From: Mariniphaga sediminis
GTDB lineage: Bacteria > Bacteroidota > Bacteroidia > Bacteroidales > Prolixibacteraceae
Length of the DNA stretch: 64,000 nucleotides
Reading direction: 5' to 3'
Assembly: GCF_003573545.1 (NCBI RefSeq)
Contig: NZ_QWET01000003.1
Location: forward strand, 1 to 64,000
Each line of letters opens with the position of its first letter. Position 1 is the stretch's first letter. A program made the translations under genes and the position numbers. This document shows, one piece after another, positions 53,033 through 60,284 of this stretch. The notes beneath the pieces are model-generated. The model was not told the origin of the DNA. It worked only from the letters and a program-made list of their open reading frames with translations, and searched no databases.

Positions 53033-53368
53033 TTATATCTCATTCTTTCGGATTAGTACGATAATTACTAAAACCAACAAGAATAATGTCAATATATAAT
53101 TTGCGACTATTAGAGGTTGTGTATTATTTACTTGTCCTAAAATGTATGTTTTATTGTGATGATAATATTGTAGCCCAAAACCGATAAACACTAATGCCAT
53201 TCCCAAAGAAGAAAGAATTTTTGTGATTTTTTCGACTAACTTTTCATTCGATGTAGGTGATTTGTAAATAATACCGTATTCTTTTGTGAATTTAAAAGGA
53301 GATCCAAAGACGAACAACATAAAAGAACCTATAATATTTGATATTAAACCAAGTTCATTGTAATCCAT
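53033..53368 (-). CDS. small membrane protein
   Basis: 111 residues with three hydrophobic segments (LISNIIGSFMLFVFG, ILSSLGMALVFIGFGL and LIVANYILTLFLLVLVIIVLI in two parts) separated by polar loops. No family is recognised. It is transcribed after another small membrane protein four bases upstream, so they look like a two-gene unit. It could be a membrane effector or immunity pair in the island, but this is speculation. Confidence 0.5.
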   Translation of the reverse strand: MDYNELGLISNIIGSFMLFVFGSPFKFTKEYGIIYKSPTSNEKLVEKITKILSSLGMALVFIGFGLQYYHHNKTYILGQVNNTQPLIVANYILTLFLLVLVIIVLIRKNEI

Positions 53369-53372
53369 AACG

Positions 53373-53564
53373 TTATAAATTTTTAATTTCTTTTAGAAAT
53401 CTTAGAAATCTTTTTGATGTCAACAAGAAGAAAATCAAAAGTATTAATAATCCTTGTGCAATAACCCGGATTATAAAACTTGAATCATTTTCAATCCAAA
53501 AAAGTGATCCTGAAAAAACTATATATAATATAGTTGATATAATTTGTAGAGAATATTTTTTCAT
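53373..53564 (-). CDS. small two-helix membrane protein
   Basis: 63 residues with two hydrophobic helices (LQIISTILYIVFSGSLFWI and IRVIAQGLLILLIFFLL) and a basic C-terminus (SKRFLRFLKEIKNL). Not recognised. It is the first gene of the pair with the 111-residue membrane protein. Confidence 0.45.
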   Translation of the reverse strand: MKKYSLQIISTILYIVFSGSLFWIENDSSFIIRVIAQGLLILLIFFLLTSKRFLRFLKEIKNL

Positions 53565-54198
53565 GACATTAATTTTAATGCCACTTTCCTAAACAGAAAA
53601 TGGGCGTATTCTTTAACTTCATACTCCCATATTTTTAAAGGTAGCAATTTTGCAAATATTAGTTGCAATTATTTATCTATTTTGCTGAAGCAATTCTCCT
53701 TGAATTTTTATAAAACACTTCAGAATTCTAAAATAACATCATTACTAATATTCGTAATAGCCTAGTTATTTGATATTTATCACATGTTGTCTTAAGGCGA
53801 AAAATAATGAGAGTAATTATATAGTTAAATATTGTTGATATATCCTATTTCAACAACTTTAGCAACCCATATAAAGTTAGGCATTGTGAGTTTAATCAGT
53901 ATCAGTCTGGTTCACAGGGACTTTGCAATATTTAAGCCATCCTATGATTAAATTGAGTAATACCCCACATAGTGATATGCGCACATGCAGTTATTACCTT
54001 ATCTTGATCTCTATACGCGAAAGTGCTTTTATTTTATTCAAGAAGTATAAGCAACAATTTTTTCGATTTTATTGGTCCACAATCACTTACGAAATTTCGT
54101 TAGTTAGTTCTGAAATTTAGCTTATACTTAACCTTGGAAATGCTGCGAAGTATAAGGTTTTGCGGTAGTTTTAAGTATAAATCTATAAACTTTATACT
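53565..54198. other. 634-base gap before the tyrosine recombinase
   Basis: There is no supported gene; ORFs in it have poor codon character. The right 160 bases hold the AAGTATAA repeat array described separately. Confidence 0.45.
54043..54198. repeat. AAGTATAA direct/inverted repeat array
   Basis: AAGTATAAGC at 54043-54052 is mirrored perfectly by GCTTATACTT at 54120-54129. A third copy AAGTATAAG at 54148-54156 forms a perfect dyad with CTTATACTT 54121-54129 across 18 bases. AAGTATAA recurs at 54173-54180 and TTTATACT ends one base before the recombinase ATG region. These are candidate recombinase or regulator binding sites. Confidence 0.6.
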
Positions 54199-54789
54199 AT
54201 GTCATTACCGGGTCAAAAAACAACAACTTCAAGCATCGACTGGGACGATTTTAAGTCCTTAATTTTTAAACTTGAGAGAGATAAAAATTACAAATACTGT
54301 TTGCTTATCGCAACTGGAGTATTTACAGGTCTTCGCATATCGGATCTTCTCCAATTAAGGTGGTGTCAATTTGATGATACTAATTATTTAAATGTTGTCG
54401 AGAAGAAAACGAAAAAACCGAGGAAGATTAAAATTAATCCTGACCTATTGGATTTAATTGAACGGATTCAAGTTAAAATGGAAATTACAGACACCAGTCA
54501 GTATATCTTTCTTAATAGATATGGGACTAAACCAATTGATAGAAGCTGGGTTAATGTCAACTTGAAGAAAATCTTCAAAAAATACAAAATTGAAGTTGAA
54601 GGTAATGTTTCAACTCACATGTTTAGAAAAACTCTTGGTAACCGGATTCTGAAGCTCAATAATTATAGTAACGAAAGTATTGTCCTACTTAATAGTATAT
54701 TTCAACATTCTTCGATCCAACTTACTAAGGTCTATCTCGGCATTAAAGAACGTGAAATTATGGGAGTTTATGATAGCTTACATCTATAA
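54199..54789 (+). CDS. minimal tyrosine recombinase (catalytic domain only)
   Basis: 196 residues holding essentially just the catalytic domain. All catalytic residues are visible: Arg46 (TGLRISDLLQLRW), a beta-hairpin Lys near residues 69-73 (VEKKTKKPRK), His140-x-x-Arg143 (HMFRKT), His170 (FQHSSIQLT) and Tyr179 (KVYLGI). There is no N-terminal SAM-like core-binding domain. The size is that of FimB/FimE-type invertases, so it might invert or shuffle local DNA rather than integrate the island, which already has a serine integrase. It lies just downstream of the AAGTATAA array. Confidence 0.9.
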   Translation: MSLPGQKTTTSSIDWDDFKSLIFKLERDKNYKYCLLIATGVFTGLRISDLLQLRWCQFDDTNYLNVVEKKTKKPRKIKINPDLLDLIERIQVKMEITDTSQYIFLNRYGTKPIDRSWVNVNLKKIFKKYKIEVEGNVSTHMFRKTLGNRILKLNNYSNESIVLLNSIFQHSSIQLTKVYLGIKEREIMGVYDSLHL

Positions 54790-54895
54790 GAATATAAATT
54801 TGGATTTTGATATGTCTTTCGATCAATTAATATTTAATTGGTATTTTTGAACCGTAGCATGAACAAGAGAGGTAATATCCTTTTTAGAATAGCAA

Positions 54896-55750
54896 ATGAC
54901 AGAATTTAAGAAAATTGACGGAGAGGAATTAACTTCAGCAACAAAACTCATCCTTGGGGATTCAAGGAAAGTACTTGCTTCAATTCCTGAAAATACTTTT
55001 CAATGTTGTATTACCAGTCCACCATATTGGGGTTTGCGAGATTATGGAATTGAAGGACAGATTGGTGCTGAATTTATTATTGATGATTACATAAAAGATT
55101 TGGTTGACATTTTCCGTGAAGTCAGAAGAACCTTAAAAGAAGATGGAACCCTATGGTTGAATATTGGCGATTCCTTTACTAGTGGGAATAGAAAATGGAG
55201 AGATTCTGACAAAAAAAATCCAGCAAGAGGTATGTCATATAGACCACCTACTCCAGAAGGACTAAAACCAAAAGATTTGATTGGTGTTCCATGGAGATTA
55301 GCTTTTGCACTTCAAAATGATGGTTGGTATCTTAGGTCTGATATCATATGGAATAAACCAAATTGTCAACCGGAATCAGTTAAGGATAGACCAACACGTT
55401 CTCATGAATTTGTATTTCTTTTGAGTAAATCAAAAAAATACTTTTATGATCCTGAAGCCATTAAAGAACCTGCAAGTGATGGAAAGTTGAAAAATAGAAG
55501 GAGCGTTTGGAATATTAACACAAATGGATTTAAGGGAGCACATTTTGCGGTTTTCCCCCCAGAACTTGTAAAAGTTTGTATGTTGGCCGGGTCTGAAATG
55601 AATTCAATTGTTTTGGATCCATTTTTTGGTTCAGGAACCGTAGGTATTGTCGCAGAGCAGTTGCAAAGAAAGTGTGTTGGTATAGAATTAAATCCTGAAT
55701 ATGTTGATATTACTAAGAACCGGATAAACGAACTTGTACTAAAATTTTAA
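54896..55750 (+). CDS. DNA methyltransferase of a type II restriction-modification pair (probably N4-cytosine)
   Basis: 284 residues. Motif IV TSPPYW (residues 40-45, CITSPPYWGLRDYG) precedes a C-terminal AdoMet-binding motif (DPFFGSGTVGIVAEQ, then GIELNPEYVDI), the beta-class order. SPPY is typical of N4-cytosine enzymes, though some N6-adenine ones share it. The gene overlaps the convergent nuclease gene by four bases at their 3' ends, which is a compact type II R-M arrangement. Confidence 0.88.
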   Translation: MTEFKKIDGEELTSATKLILGDSRKVLASIPENTFQCCITSPPYWGLRDYGIEGQIGAEFIIDDYIKDLVDIFREVRRTLKEDGTLWLNIGDSFTSGNRKWRDSDKKNPARGMSYRPPTPEGLKPKDLIGVPWRLAFALQNDGWYLRSDIIWNKPNCQPESVKDRPTRSHEFVFLLSKSKKYFYDPEAIKEPASDGKLKNRRSVWNINTNGFKGAHFAVFPPELVKVCMLAGSEMNSIVLDPFFGSGTVGIVAEQLQRKCVGIELNPEYVDITKNRINELVLKF

Positions 55751-56511
55751 ATATCTATACTTTCAAAACTCCAAGATGCGTGTACGATGCAATATTTCTT
55801 TAGCAGATTTTTGATTTGAAGCTTCCTCTCTGAACCACCATCAAAATACAGTTGAAATTTTAAATTTTCTAGATCGTCAAAAACATCACAATATCCCGGT
55901 TTAGGAGTTTGCTTACTACCCAACATCATTCGGAGTTGACCATTTTCAGCTTCTTGAAGTAAAGATTTTGGAATCTCAACTAGTTCATATTTCCAACCCT
56001 TTGATTTTTTTGATAGACATCTTAAGGTAAAAATTCTTTGATATCCCTTCATGTGATTAAAGAATAAATCCATAAGATTATTTAAGTCATCAGGATTATC
56101 ACCCCATGAACCTTTACCCAATTCCATGAATTTCGATATATGAACTTTATTCAATTTAATATCTCTATCAGCTTGGGTTTTGAGTGAAACTTTTACATTA
56201 TTAATTTCAATATCATGGCCGGGATTTCCTATTCGAGGCATTATTATATTGTACCCGTTGAGTTTTAGTATTCTTTCAAGTGCATATTCAAATTTATCTT
56301 TCCTAAAAGGTTCATGAGAAAAGCAATGATGGATTCTTAATGTATCACCAAAATCTTTTAAAACAGAATCATTTATTAAATCAGAATCACTATTTCTATG
56401 AATTAATAAATATGGTTTCGAAAATTGTTCGATTATTTGTTCAATAACTTCAATTTGGGTTGAAGAAAGTGCTGCAATCTCTTTGCAAATTTTCTCGATT
56501 CTGGGATTCAT
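55747..56511 (-). CDS. type II restriction endonuclease (putative)
   Basis: 254 residues. A nuclease-like core is visible: GNPGHDIEINNVKVSLKTQAD (Asp100 and Lys111), followed by HISKFMELGKGSW and QIKNLLKKYC. The wording 'G-DI...SLKTQ' is typical of restriction enzymes that discriminate self DNA. The gene lies tail-to-tail with the methyltransferase, so the pair is a type II R-M system. It may belong to the SmaI-like group, but that impression is from memory and not a search. The recognition sequence is unknown. Confidence 0.75.
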   Translation of the reverse strand: MNPRIEKICKEIAALSSTQIEVIEQIIEQFSKPYLLIHRNSDSDLINDSVLKDFGDTLRIHHCFSHEPFRKDKFEYALERILKLNGYNIIMPRIGNPGHDIEINNVKVSLKTQADRDIKLNKVHISKFMELGKGSWGDNPDDLNNLMDLFFNHMKGYQRIFTLRCLSKKSKGWKYELVEIPKSLLQEAENGQLRMMLGSKQTPKPGYCDVFDDLENLKFQLYFDGGSERKLQIKNLLKKYCIVHASWSFESIDI

Positions 56512-56673
56512 ATCTTTGGATTAGTTAAAGAGTGTCCAATGATACAATGATTTTACATAAAATCCCAGCGTAGATGCAAAAAATATTCGATTAAAAGAAA
56601 AACTAAAAAATGATAACTTTATAAACTTATATTAAATACTAAGTTGATTATCTTTAAATGTAATTATACCTGA

Positions 56674-57636
56674 ATGCAAAATCTCAAATTAGGATATAAC
56701 AGTATAACATCTGTTTACGAGTTGCTTGGTGATAAGGAAGATGACATGACCTATGGACTTGGTTATGTCCTTTCAAAAAGTCCTGCTTTTCTTTCATTGG
56801 CACTTTTGCAATATGGCCACCAGTACATAGACCCTGAACTTTGTAAAATTCAACTTCAAAGACATGAAATCAAAGACAGAGGTTACTCTGATATCGAAAT
56901 TTGGTATCGAGAAAAGCGATTGTTAATAATCGAAGCAAAAAAGGGATGGGTTTTACCTAATATCAATCAATTGGAAAAATATAAAGGACGTTTTACTAAA
57001 AATGATTTCCCATCTAGTATCGGAGTTCTAAGCGAGTGCTCAAATGAGTATGCCAAAAGAAATCTTAACAAGCATTATAAGTTTGTATCATGGAAAACAA
57101 TATATAAACTACTAAATAAGGCATACAACGAAACGACCTCAATAATTGAAAAAAATCATTTAAACGAATATTCTACATATTTATCAAAACTTATTACAAT
57201 GGACAGAGAACAATCAAATTGGGTCTATTGCGTATCACTAAGTAGAACTAAAGTTAAAGGTTCGGACGCTACATTTATTGACATTGTCAACAAGTATAGT
57301 CGTTACTTTTTCCCTTATAATCAGGGAAATGGCTGGCCAACTGAAGCTCCAAATTATCTGGCTTTCCGTTATGATGGAAAATTACAATCAATTCATAAGG
57401 TCGAGAAATTTGAGGTCAACGACAACTTAAATCAAAGTATGCCGACAGTTATTAGTGATAACACTCCTGACTTACATTTTTATTTGCATTTAGGTCCAGC
57501 AATAAAACCCCCGAAAGTCGTTAAGAATGGTAAAATTTGGCCTAATGGAAGATTGTGGTGTATGATTGACACTTTACTCACTTGCGACACGATTGAAGAA
57601 GCAAGAAACATTAGCCAAGAAAGAATGAAAAGATAA
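56674..57636 (+). CDS. PD-(D/E)XK nuclease-domain protein
   Basis: 320 residues. The core is clear: Asp73 in RGYSDIEIWY and Glu87-Ala-Lys89 in LLIIEAKKGW, followed by a helix NINQLEKYKGRF. The C-terminal half (about residues 180-315) is a separate domain without a recognised family. It stands alone between the R-M pair and the ImmA/IrrE operon, oriented opposite to both neighbours. A solitary nuclease defence gene or a regulator of a mobile element is possible. Confidence 0.75.
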   Translation: MQNLKLGYNSITSVYELLGDKEDDMTYGLGYVLSKSPAFLSLALLQYGHQYIDPELCKIQLQRHEIKDRGYSDIEIWYREKRLLIIEAKKGWVLPNINQLEKYKGRFTKNDFPSSIGVLSECSNEYAKRNLNKHYKFVSWKTIYKLLNKAYNETTSIIEKNHLNEYSTYLSKLITMDREQSNWVYCVSLSRTKVKGSDATFIDIVNKYSRYFFPYNQGNGWPTEAPNYLAFRYDGKLQSIHKVEKFEVNDNLNQSMPTVISDNTPDLHFYLHLGPAIKPPKVVKNGKIWPNGRLWCMIDTLLTCDTIEEARNISQERMKR

Positions 57637-57658
57637 AATACTTTCATTACAAAGAAGT

Positions 57659-58474
57659 TTAATCTAGCCTAAGAAGTGTTAGTCCCCCGTAATCCCCCAG
57701 CCTGTATGTTTGTTCAATGCAGCTGACATCTCTCTTAGTTTTGGGAATGATAGTAGGAACCCATTTTGATAAGGAAACTTTGTCTTCAATGTAATCGGTA
57801 TTAATATCAATGGAGTCTAACAGTCCAAATTGACTTTTTACTCCGTCAACGTTCACTTTTAATGCTGGTCGTCCTTTTACTCCGGTTGCACTTGCAAAGG
57901 ATTTTGAATAACTGATAAATTTTGGAGTAATATCAGCATTCCATTTAATAATCATACACTTTGAAATATCAAGCTGTGCATAACGTATTACAGTACTTTC
58001 GATTGAAGTATTAAATTGGGTTCTTAAGTTTAATATTGTTTCTAAACCCGGTTCAAATTGGTTAGAAAGATTAACAAAGTGTTTTTCTGGCATTAAAAGA
58101 TTGGATGCAAAAAAATTTGCTTCCTTCTCTATTTCATAATTAATTCCACCTTCAGAATCCGATTTATGTAATGAAATGCCTTCTTTCAGAAGATTCCGAT
58201 GTTCGTCAATAAAATAGTGTCCTAATTCGTGTCCTAATGTAAATCTCGCTCTAGGGGAGTTTTCATCTATCAATTGATCATAGTTTAGATGAATAAAAAA
58301 TTCCTCTGTATCAAAGACCAATTCCCCTATGAAGTAATCTTGATAATTTCCAGATATAACAGATATTGATTGATTTTCTGCAATCTTAAAGGGATCAACT
58401 TTATTTTCAAAAATAAATTCCTCTGCAATAGATTCTGCTAGATAACCTATTTCCAATAGTTTTTCATCAATCAT
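57659..58474 (-). CDS. ImmA/IrrE-family metallopeptidase
   Basis: 271 residues. It has the zinc motif HELGH at residues 82-86 (FTLGHELGHYF) and the downstream Glu in EKEANFFASNLLMPE, the ImmA/IrrE signature. The C-terminal part (about 150-270) has no recognised domain. ImmA-type proteases cleave a partner repressor, as in ICEBs1, to switch on a mobile element or stress response. The start overlaps the end of the 112-residue protein gene by four bases (ATGA), and a sigma factor gene is upstream of that. Confidence 0.88.
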   Translation of the reverse strand: MIDEKLLEIGYLAESIAEEFIFENKVDPFKIAENQSISVISGNYQDYFIGELVFDTEEFFIHLNYDQLIDENSPRARFTLGHELGHYFIDEHRNLLKEGISLHKSDSEGGINYEIEKEANFFASNLLMPEKHFVNLSNQFEPGLETILNLRTQFNTSIESTVIRYAQLDISKCMIIKWNADITPKFISYSKSFASATGVKGRPALKVNVDGVKSQFGLLDSIDINTDYIEDKVSLSKWVPTIIPKTKRDVSCIEQTYRLGDYGGLTLLRLD

Positions 58475-58809
58475 TTTTTGTTTTTCTTACTTCGAGCGAT
58501 ATCTCGTTCCTGTTTCATTTTTTCTTTGATATGTTCAGGAATAAAATTCTTCCCATCTCTGGCAGCCATTGTAACTCTGACTGTATTAGTTGTATCGGGA
58601 AAGATAATATCCTCACTCTTTTTTGTATCTAAAAATACAGGTTCTTGAAGTTCTTCAGGTAAAATAAAATCAGTATTACCATACAAAAGTTCATATTCCT
58701 CTACTTCATCGACATTTTCAGGGAATAAAAATCCACCTGTTCTTAAAGCACGTTGAATGTTCATTTCTTTTTGGGAATCTTGATACTTTGAATTTGATTG
58801 CTTTTTCAT
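58471..58809 (-). CDS. small acidic hypothetical protein, candidate ImmA target or anti-sigma factor
   Basis: 112 residues, with an acidic middle (PENVDEVEEYELLYGNTDFILPEELQEP) and a strongly basic C-terminal helix (EHIKEKMKQERDIARSKKNKK). Not recognised. It sits between a sigma factor gene (three-base gap) and an ImmA/IrrE protease gene (four-base overlap). By analogy with ImmA-ImmR and other sigma/anti-sigma pairs, it could be the protein the protease cleaves or an anti-sigma factor (inference). Confidence 0.6.
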   Translation of the reverse strand: MKKQSNSKYQDSQKEMNIQRALRTGGFLFPENVDEVEEYELLYGNTDFILPEELQEPVFLDTKKSEDIIFPDTTNTVRVTMAARDGKNFIPEHIKEKMKQERDIARSKKNKK

Positions 58810-58812
58810 TTT

Positions 58813-59466
58813 TTACTTTGTTTCTTCGAAACATTTACTTTTAATCTTATCCAATGCTCTTTTTTTCCTTTGCCTGATATTTGCAGATGTTGTTTTATGT
58901 GCGGAACAAAGAAATTCCATTGCATTTTCGCTAATATGACGTGTATTATCAATGCAGTCTTCGGCTGCATAAGTTAGTACTATATGTTTATCTTTTTCTT
59001 TTAAATCATTTAACGCTGATTGTAGTTTTTTCATGAAAATATTTGAAATTGGCTGAACATTTAATTCTTCATCTTCATTTTCAAAGATTTTTAGTTCCTC
59101 TATTTCTATTTTTTTATTGCATCTTTTTTCATTTATATATTCAGCAATCGTATTCAACAATACTTTATTACCAATTTGTCCAAGCAAAGCTTTAATAATT
59201 TTATTTGCTTCTTCATCCTTGATACCACTTTTAAAAGTAAAATTTGGTAAATAATCAAAAGCTTTAATAAATGTGTTTTGAACTACTTCTTTAGCTAAAA
59301 AATTAGGATCGACAAAATTGCTACAGCTCTGAACTGCTAGTTTATAAACATATCCAGCAAAGATTTTGTAAAATCTTGTCTGTGCAATTTTCACTTCCTT
59401 TTCATCGCCATTTTTAATCTTATCAACCAAGTAGATTATTGAATCATTTCGAACAGCAATTTCCAT
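58813..59466 (-). CDS. ECF-like sigma factor
   Basis: 217 residues. Region 2-like sequence spans about 25-80 (FYKIFAGYVYKLAVQ, then FLAKEVVQNTFIKAFDYLPNF), and region 4-like helix-turn-helix spans about 155-210 (LKEKDKHIVLTYAAEDC, ISENAMEFLCSAHKTTSANIRQRKKRALDKIK). The linker between them is unusually long and acidic. Sigma factors of this type redirect RNA polymerase to a small set of promoters. It is the first gene of a three-gene operon and is divergent from the Ubl conjugation operon across 98 bases holding a large dyad. Confidence 0.82.
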   Translation of the reverse strand: MEIAVRNDSIIYLVDKIKNGDEKEVKIAQTRFYKIFAGYVYKLAVQSCSNFVDPNFLAKEVVQNTFIKAFDYLPNFTFKSGIKDEEANKIIKALLGQIGNKVLLNTIAEYINEKRCNKKIEIEELKIFENEDEELNVQPISNIFMKKLQSALNDLKEKDKHIVLTYAAEDCIDNTRHISENAMEFLCSAHKTTSANIRQRKKRALDKIKSKCFEETK

Positions 59467-59486
59467 TACAATAATTTCATGTTTAT

Positions 59487-59543
59487 AACATAAACGCCTA
59501 AGCGTGACATTTCGGTTGATGTCACGCTTCTATGTTTTATGTT
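59487..59543. promoter_or_regulatory. nested dyad in the sigma/Ubl bidirectional control region
   Basis: Inner arms AAGCGTGACAT (59500-59510) and ATGTCACGCTT (59519-59529) are perfect 11-bp complements around TTCGGTTG. Outer arms AACATAAA (59487-59494) and TTTATGTT (59536-59543) extend the symmetry. It lies in the middle of the 98-base gap between the divergent sigma-factor and Ubl genes, so it is likely an operator shared by both operons. TATGTTTT at 59531 is one base from a -7 box reading towards the Ubl gene. Confidence 0.7.
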
Positions 59544-59564
59544 CGAAAACAAATTTAAAAAAAG

Positions 59565-59864
59565 ATGGAAAAAATTATTATTGACCTTGAAGTTTATGCG
59601 AAAGAAGGGAAAAGTGTTCCTAAAGCGCAAAAGTACAAGTTTAAAGTGGACAGGGAACATTATACTGTCGAACAGGAAAGAATGACCGGAAGGGAAATTC
59701 TAATATTGGCCGGGAAAAATCCAGTCGAAAAGTATCAATTGAATCAAAGGAGTAATGGTGGTAAGGTAGTTAAAATTGATTATGATCAAGTAGTCGATTT
59801 TACCGAACCGGGGATTGAAAAATTTATGACGATCCCTTTAGATCAAACTGAAGGGGGGAAGTAA
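59565..59864 (+). CDS. ubiquitin-like modifier (multiubiquitin-domain protein, single domain)
   Basis: 99 residues matching one copy of the prokaryotic multiubiquitin domain: KYKFKVDREHYTVEQERMTG, REILILAGKNPVEKYQLNQ, GGKVVKIDYDQVVDFTEPG, IEKFMTIPL. This is a beta-grasp fold like ubiquitin. The C-terminus is EGGK: a Gly97-Gly98 pair followed by one lysine, so one residue would have to be removed before E1 activation. Many family members carry several tandem domains; this one has a single domain. It is the first gene of a Ubl-E2-JAB/E1-DUF6527 operon, three bases ahead of the E2 gene. Confidence 0.88.
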   Translation: MEKIIIDLEVYAKEGKSVPKAQKYKFKVDREHYTVEQERMTGREILILAGKNPVEKYQLNQRSNGGKVVKIDYDQVVDFTEPGIEKFMTIPLDQTEGGK

Positions 59865-59867
59865 GCG

Positions 59868-60284
59868 GTGAGGCGTCAATTCACACTTCCTGAAGAAGAT
59901 ATACTTTTTCTGGATAATTTAGGATTAGAATGGGAAACTATTATTGACAGAGGAATGCATTGGGTAATCGTACATGATTACCCCGTTCCTTTAAAATATG
60001 ATTGTTCTTCAGTAAGTGTCGCAGTAAAAATTGAGACAGGTTACCCAAGATTAGGACTAGATATGGCTTATTTCTTTCCACATTTAAAAAGGTCAGATGG
60101 GAAAGGGATTCGTGCGGTCTGTAATATGACAATTGACGGGAAACAATATCAACGTTGGTCAAGACACAGGACTGCTGCGAATCCATGGCGAGCTGGTGTT
60201 GATGATCTATCTACACATTTTAGTTTAATAAATTTCTGGTTTGAACAAGAATTCATAAAACAACCATATGGACTTCCAGCTTAA
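59868..60284 (+). CDS. E2-like conjugating enzyme (prokaryotic E2 family E)
   Basis: 138 residues from a GTG start. The family signature is the C-terminal IDGKQYQRWSRHRTAANPWRAGVDDLSTHF pattern (GKQYQRWSRH and WRAGVDDL). YPRLGLDMAYFFP corresponds to the E2 proline-rich strand. There are two cysteines, Cys46 and Cys85; Cys85, just before the signature, is the likelier thioester site. Such proteins take the Ubl from the E1 and pass it to targets. The end of the gene overlaps the JAB-E1 gene by 17 bases. Confidence 0.85.
   Translation: MRRQFTLPEEDILFLDNLGLEWETIIDRGMHWVIVHDYPVPLKYDCSSVSVAVKIETGYPRLGLDMAYFFPHLKRSDGKGIRAVCNMTIDGKQYQRWSRHRTAANPWRAGVDDLSTHFSLINFWFEQEFIKQPYGLPA

Noticed and set aside
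53943-54120. ORF of about 59 codons in the gap before the tyrosine recombinase
   Set aside because: Unusual composition, no recognised motif, and its end overlaps the repeat array; probably chance.
55747-56511. Naming the restriction enzyme as a SmaI isoschizomer
   Set aside because: The resemblance is an impression only; without a database comparison the recognition site cannot be assigned.
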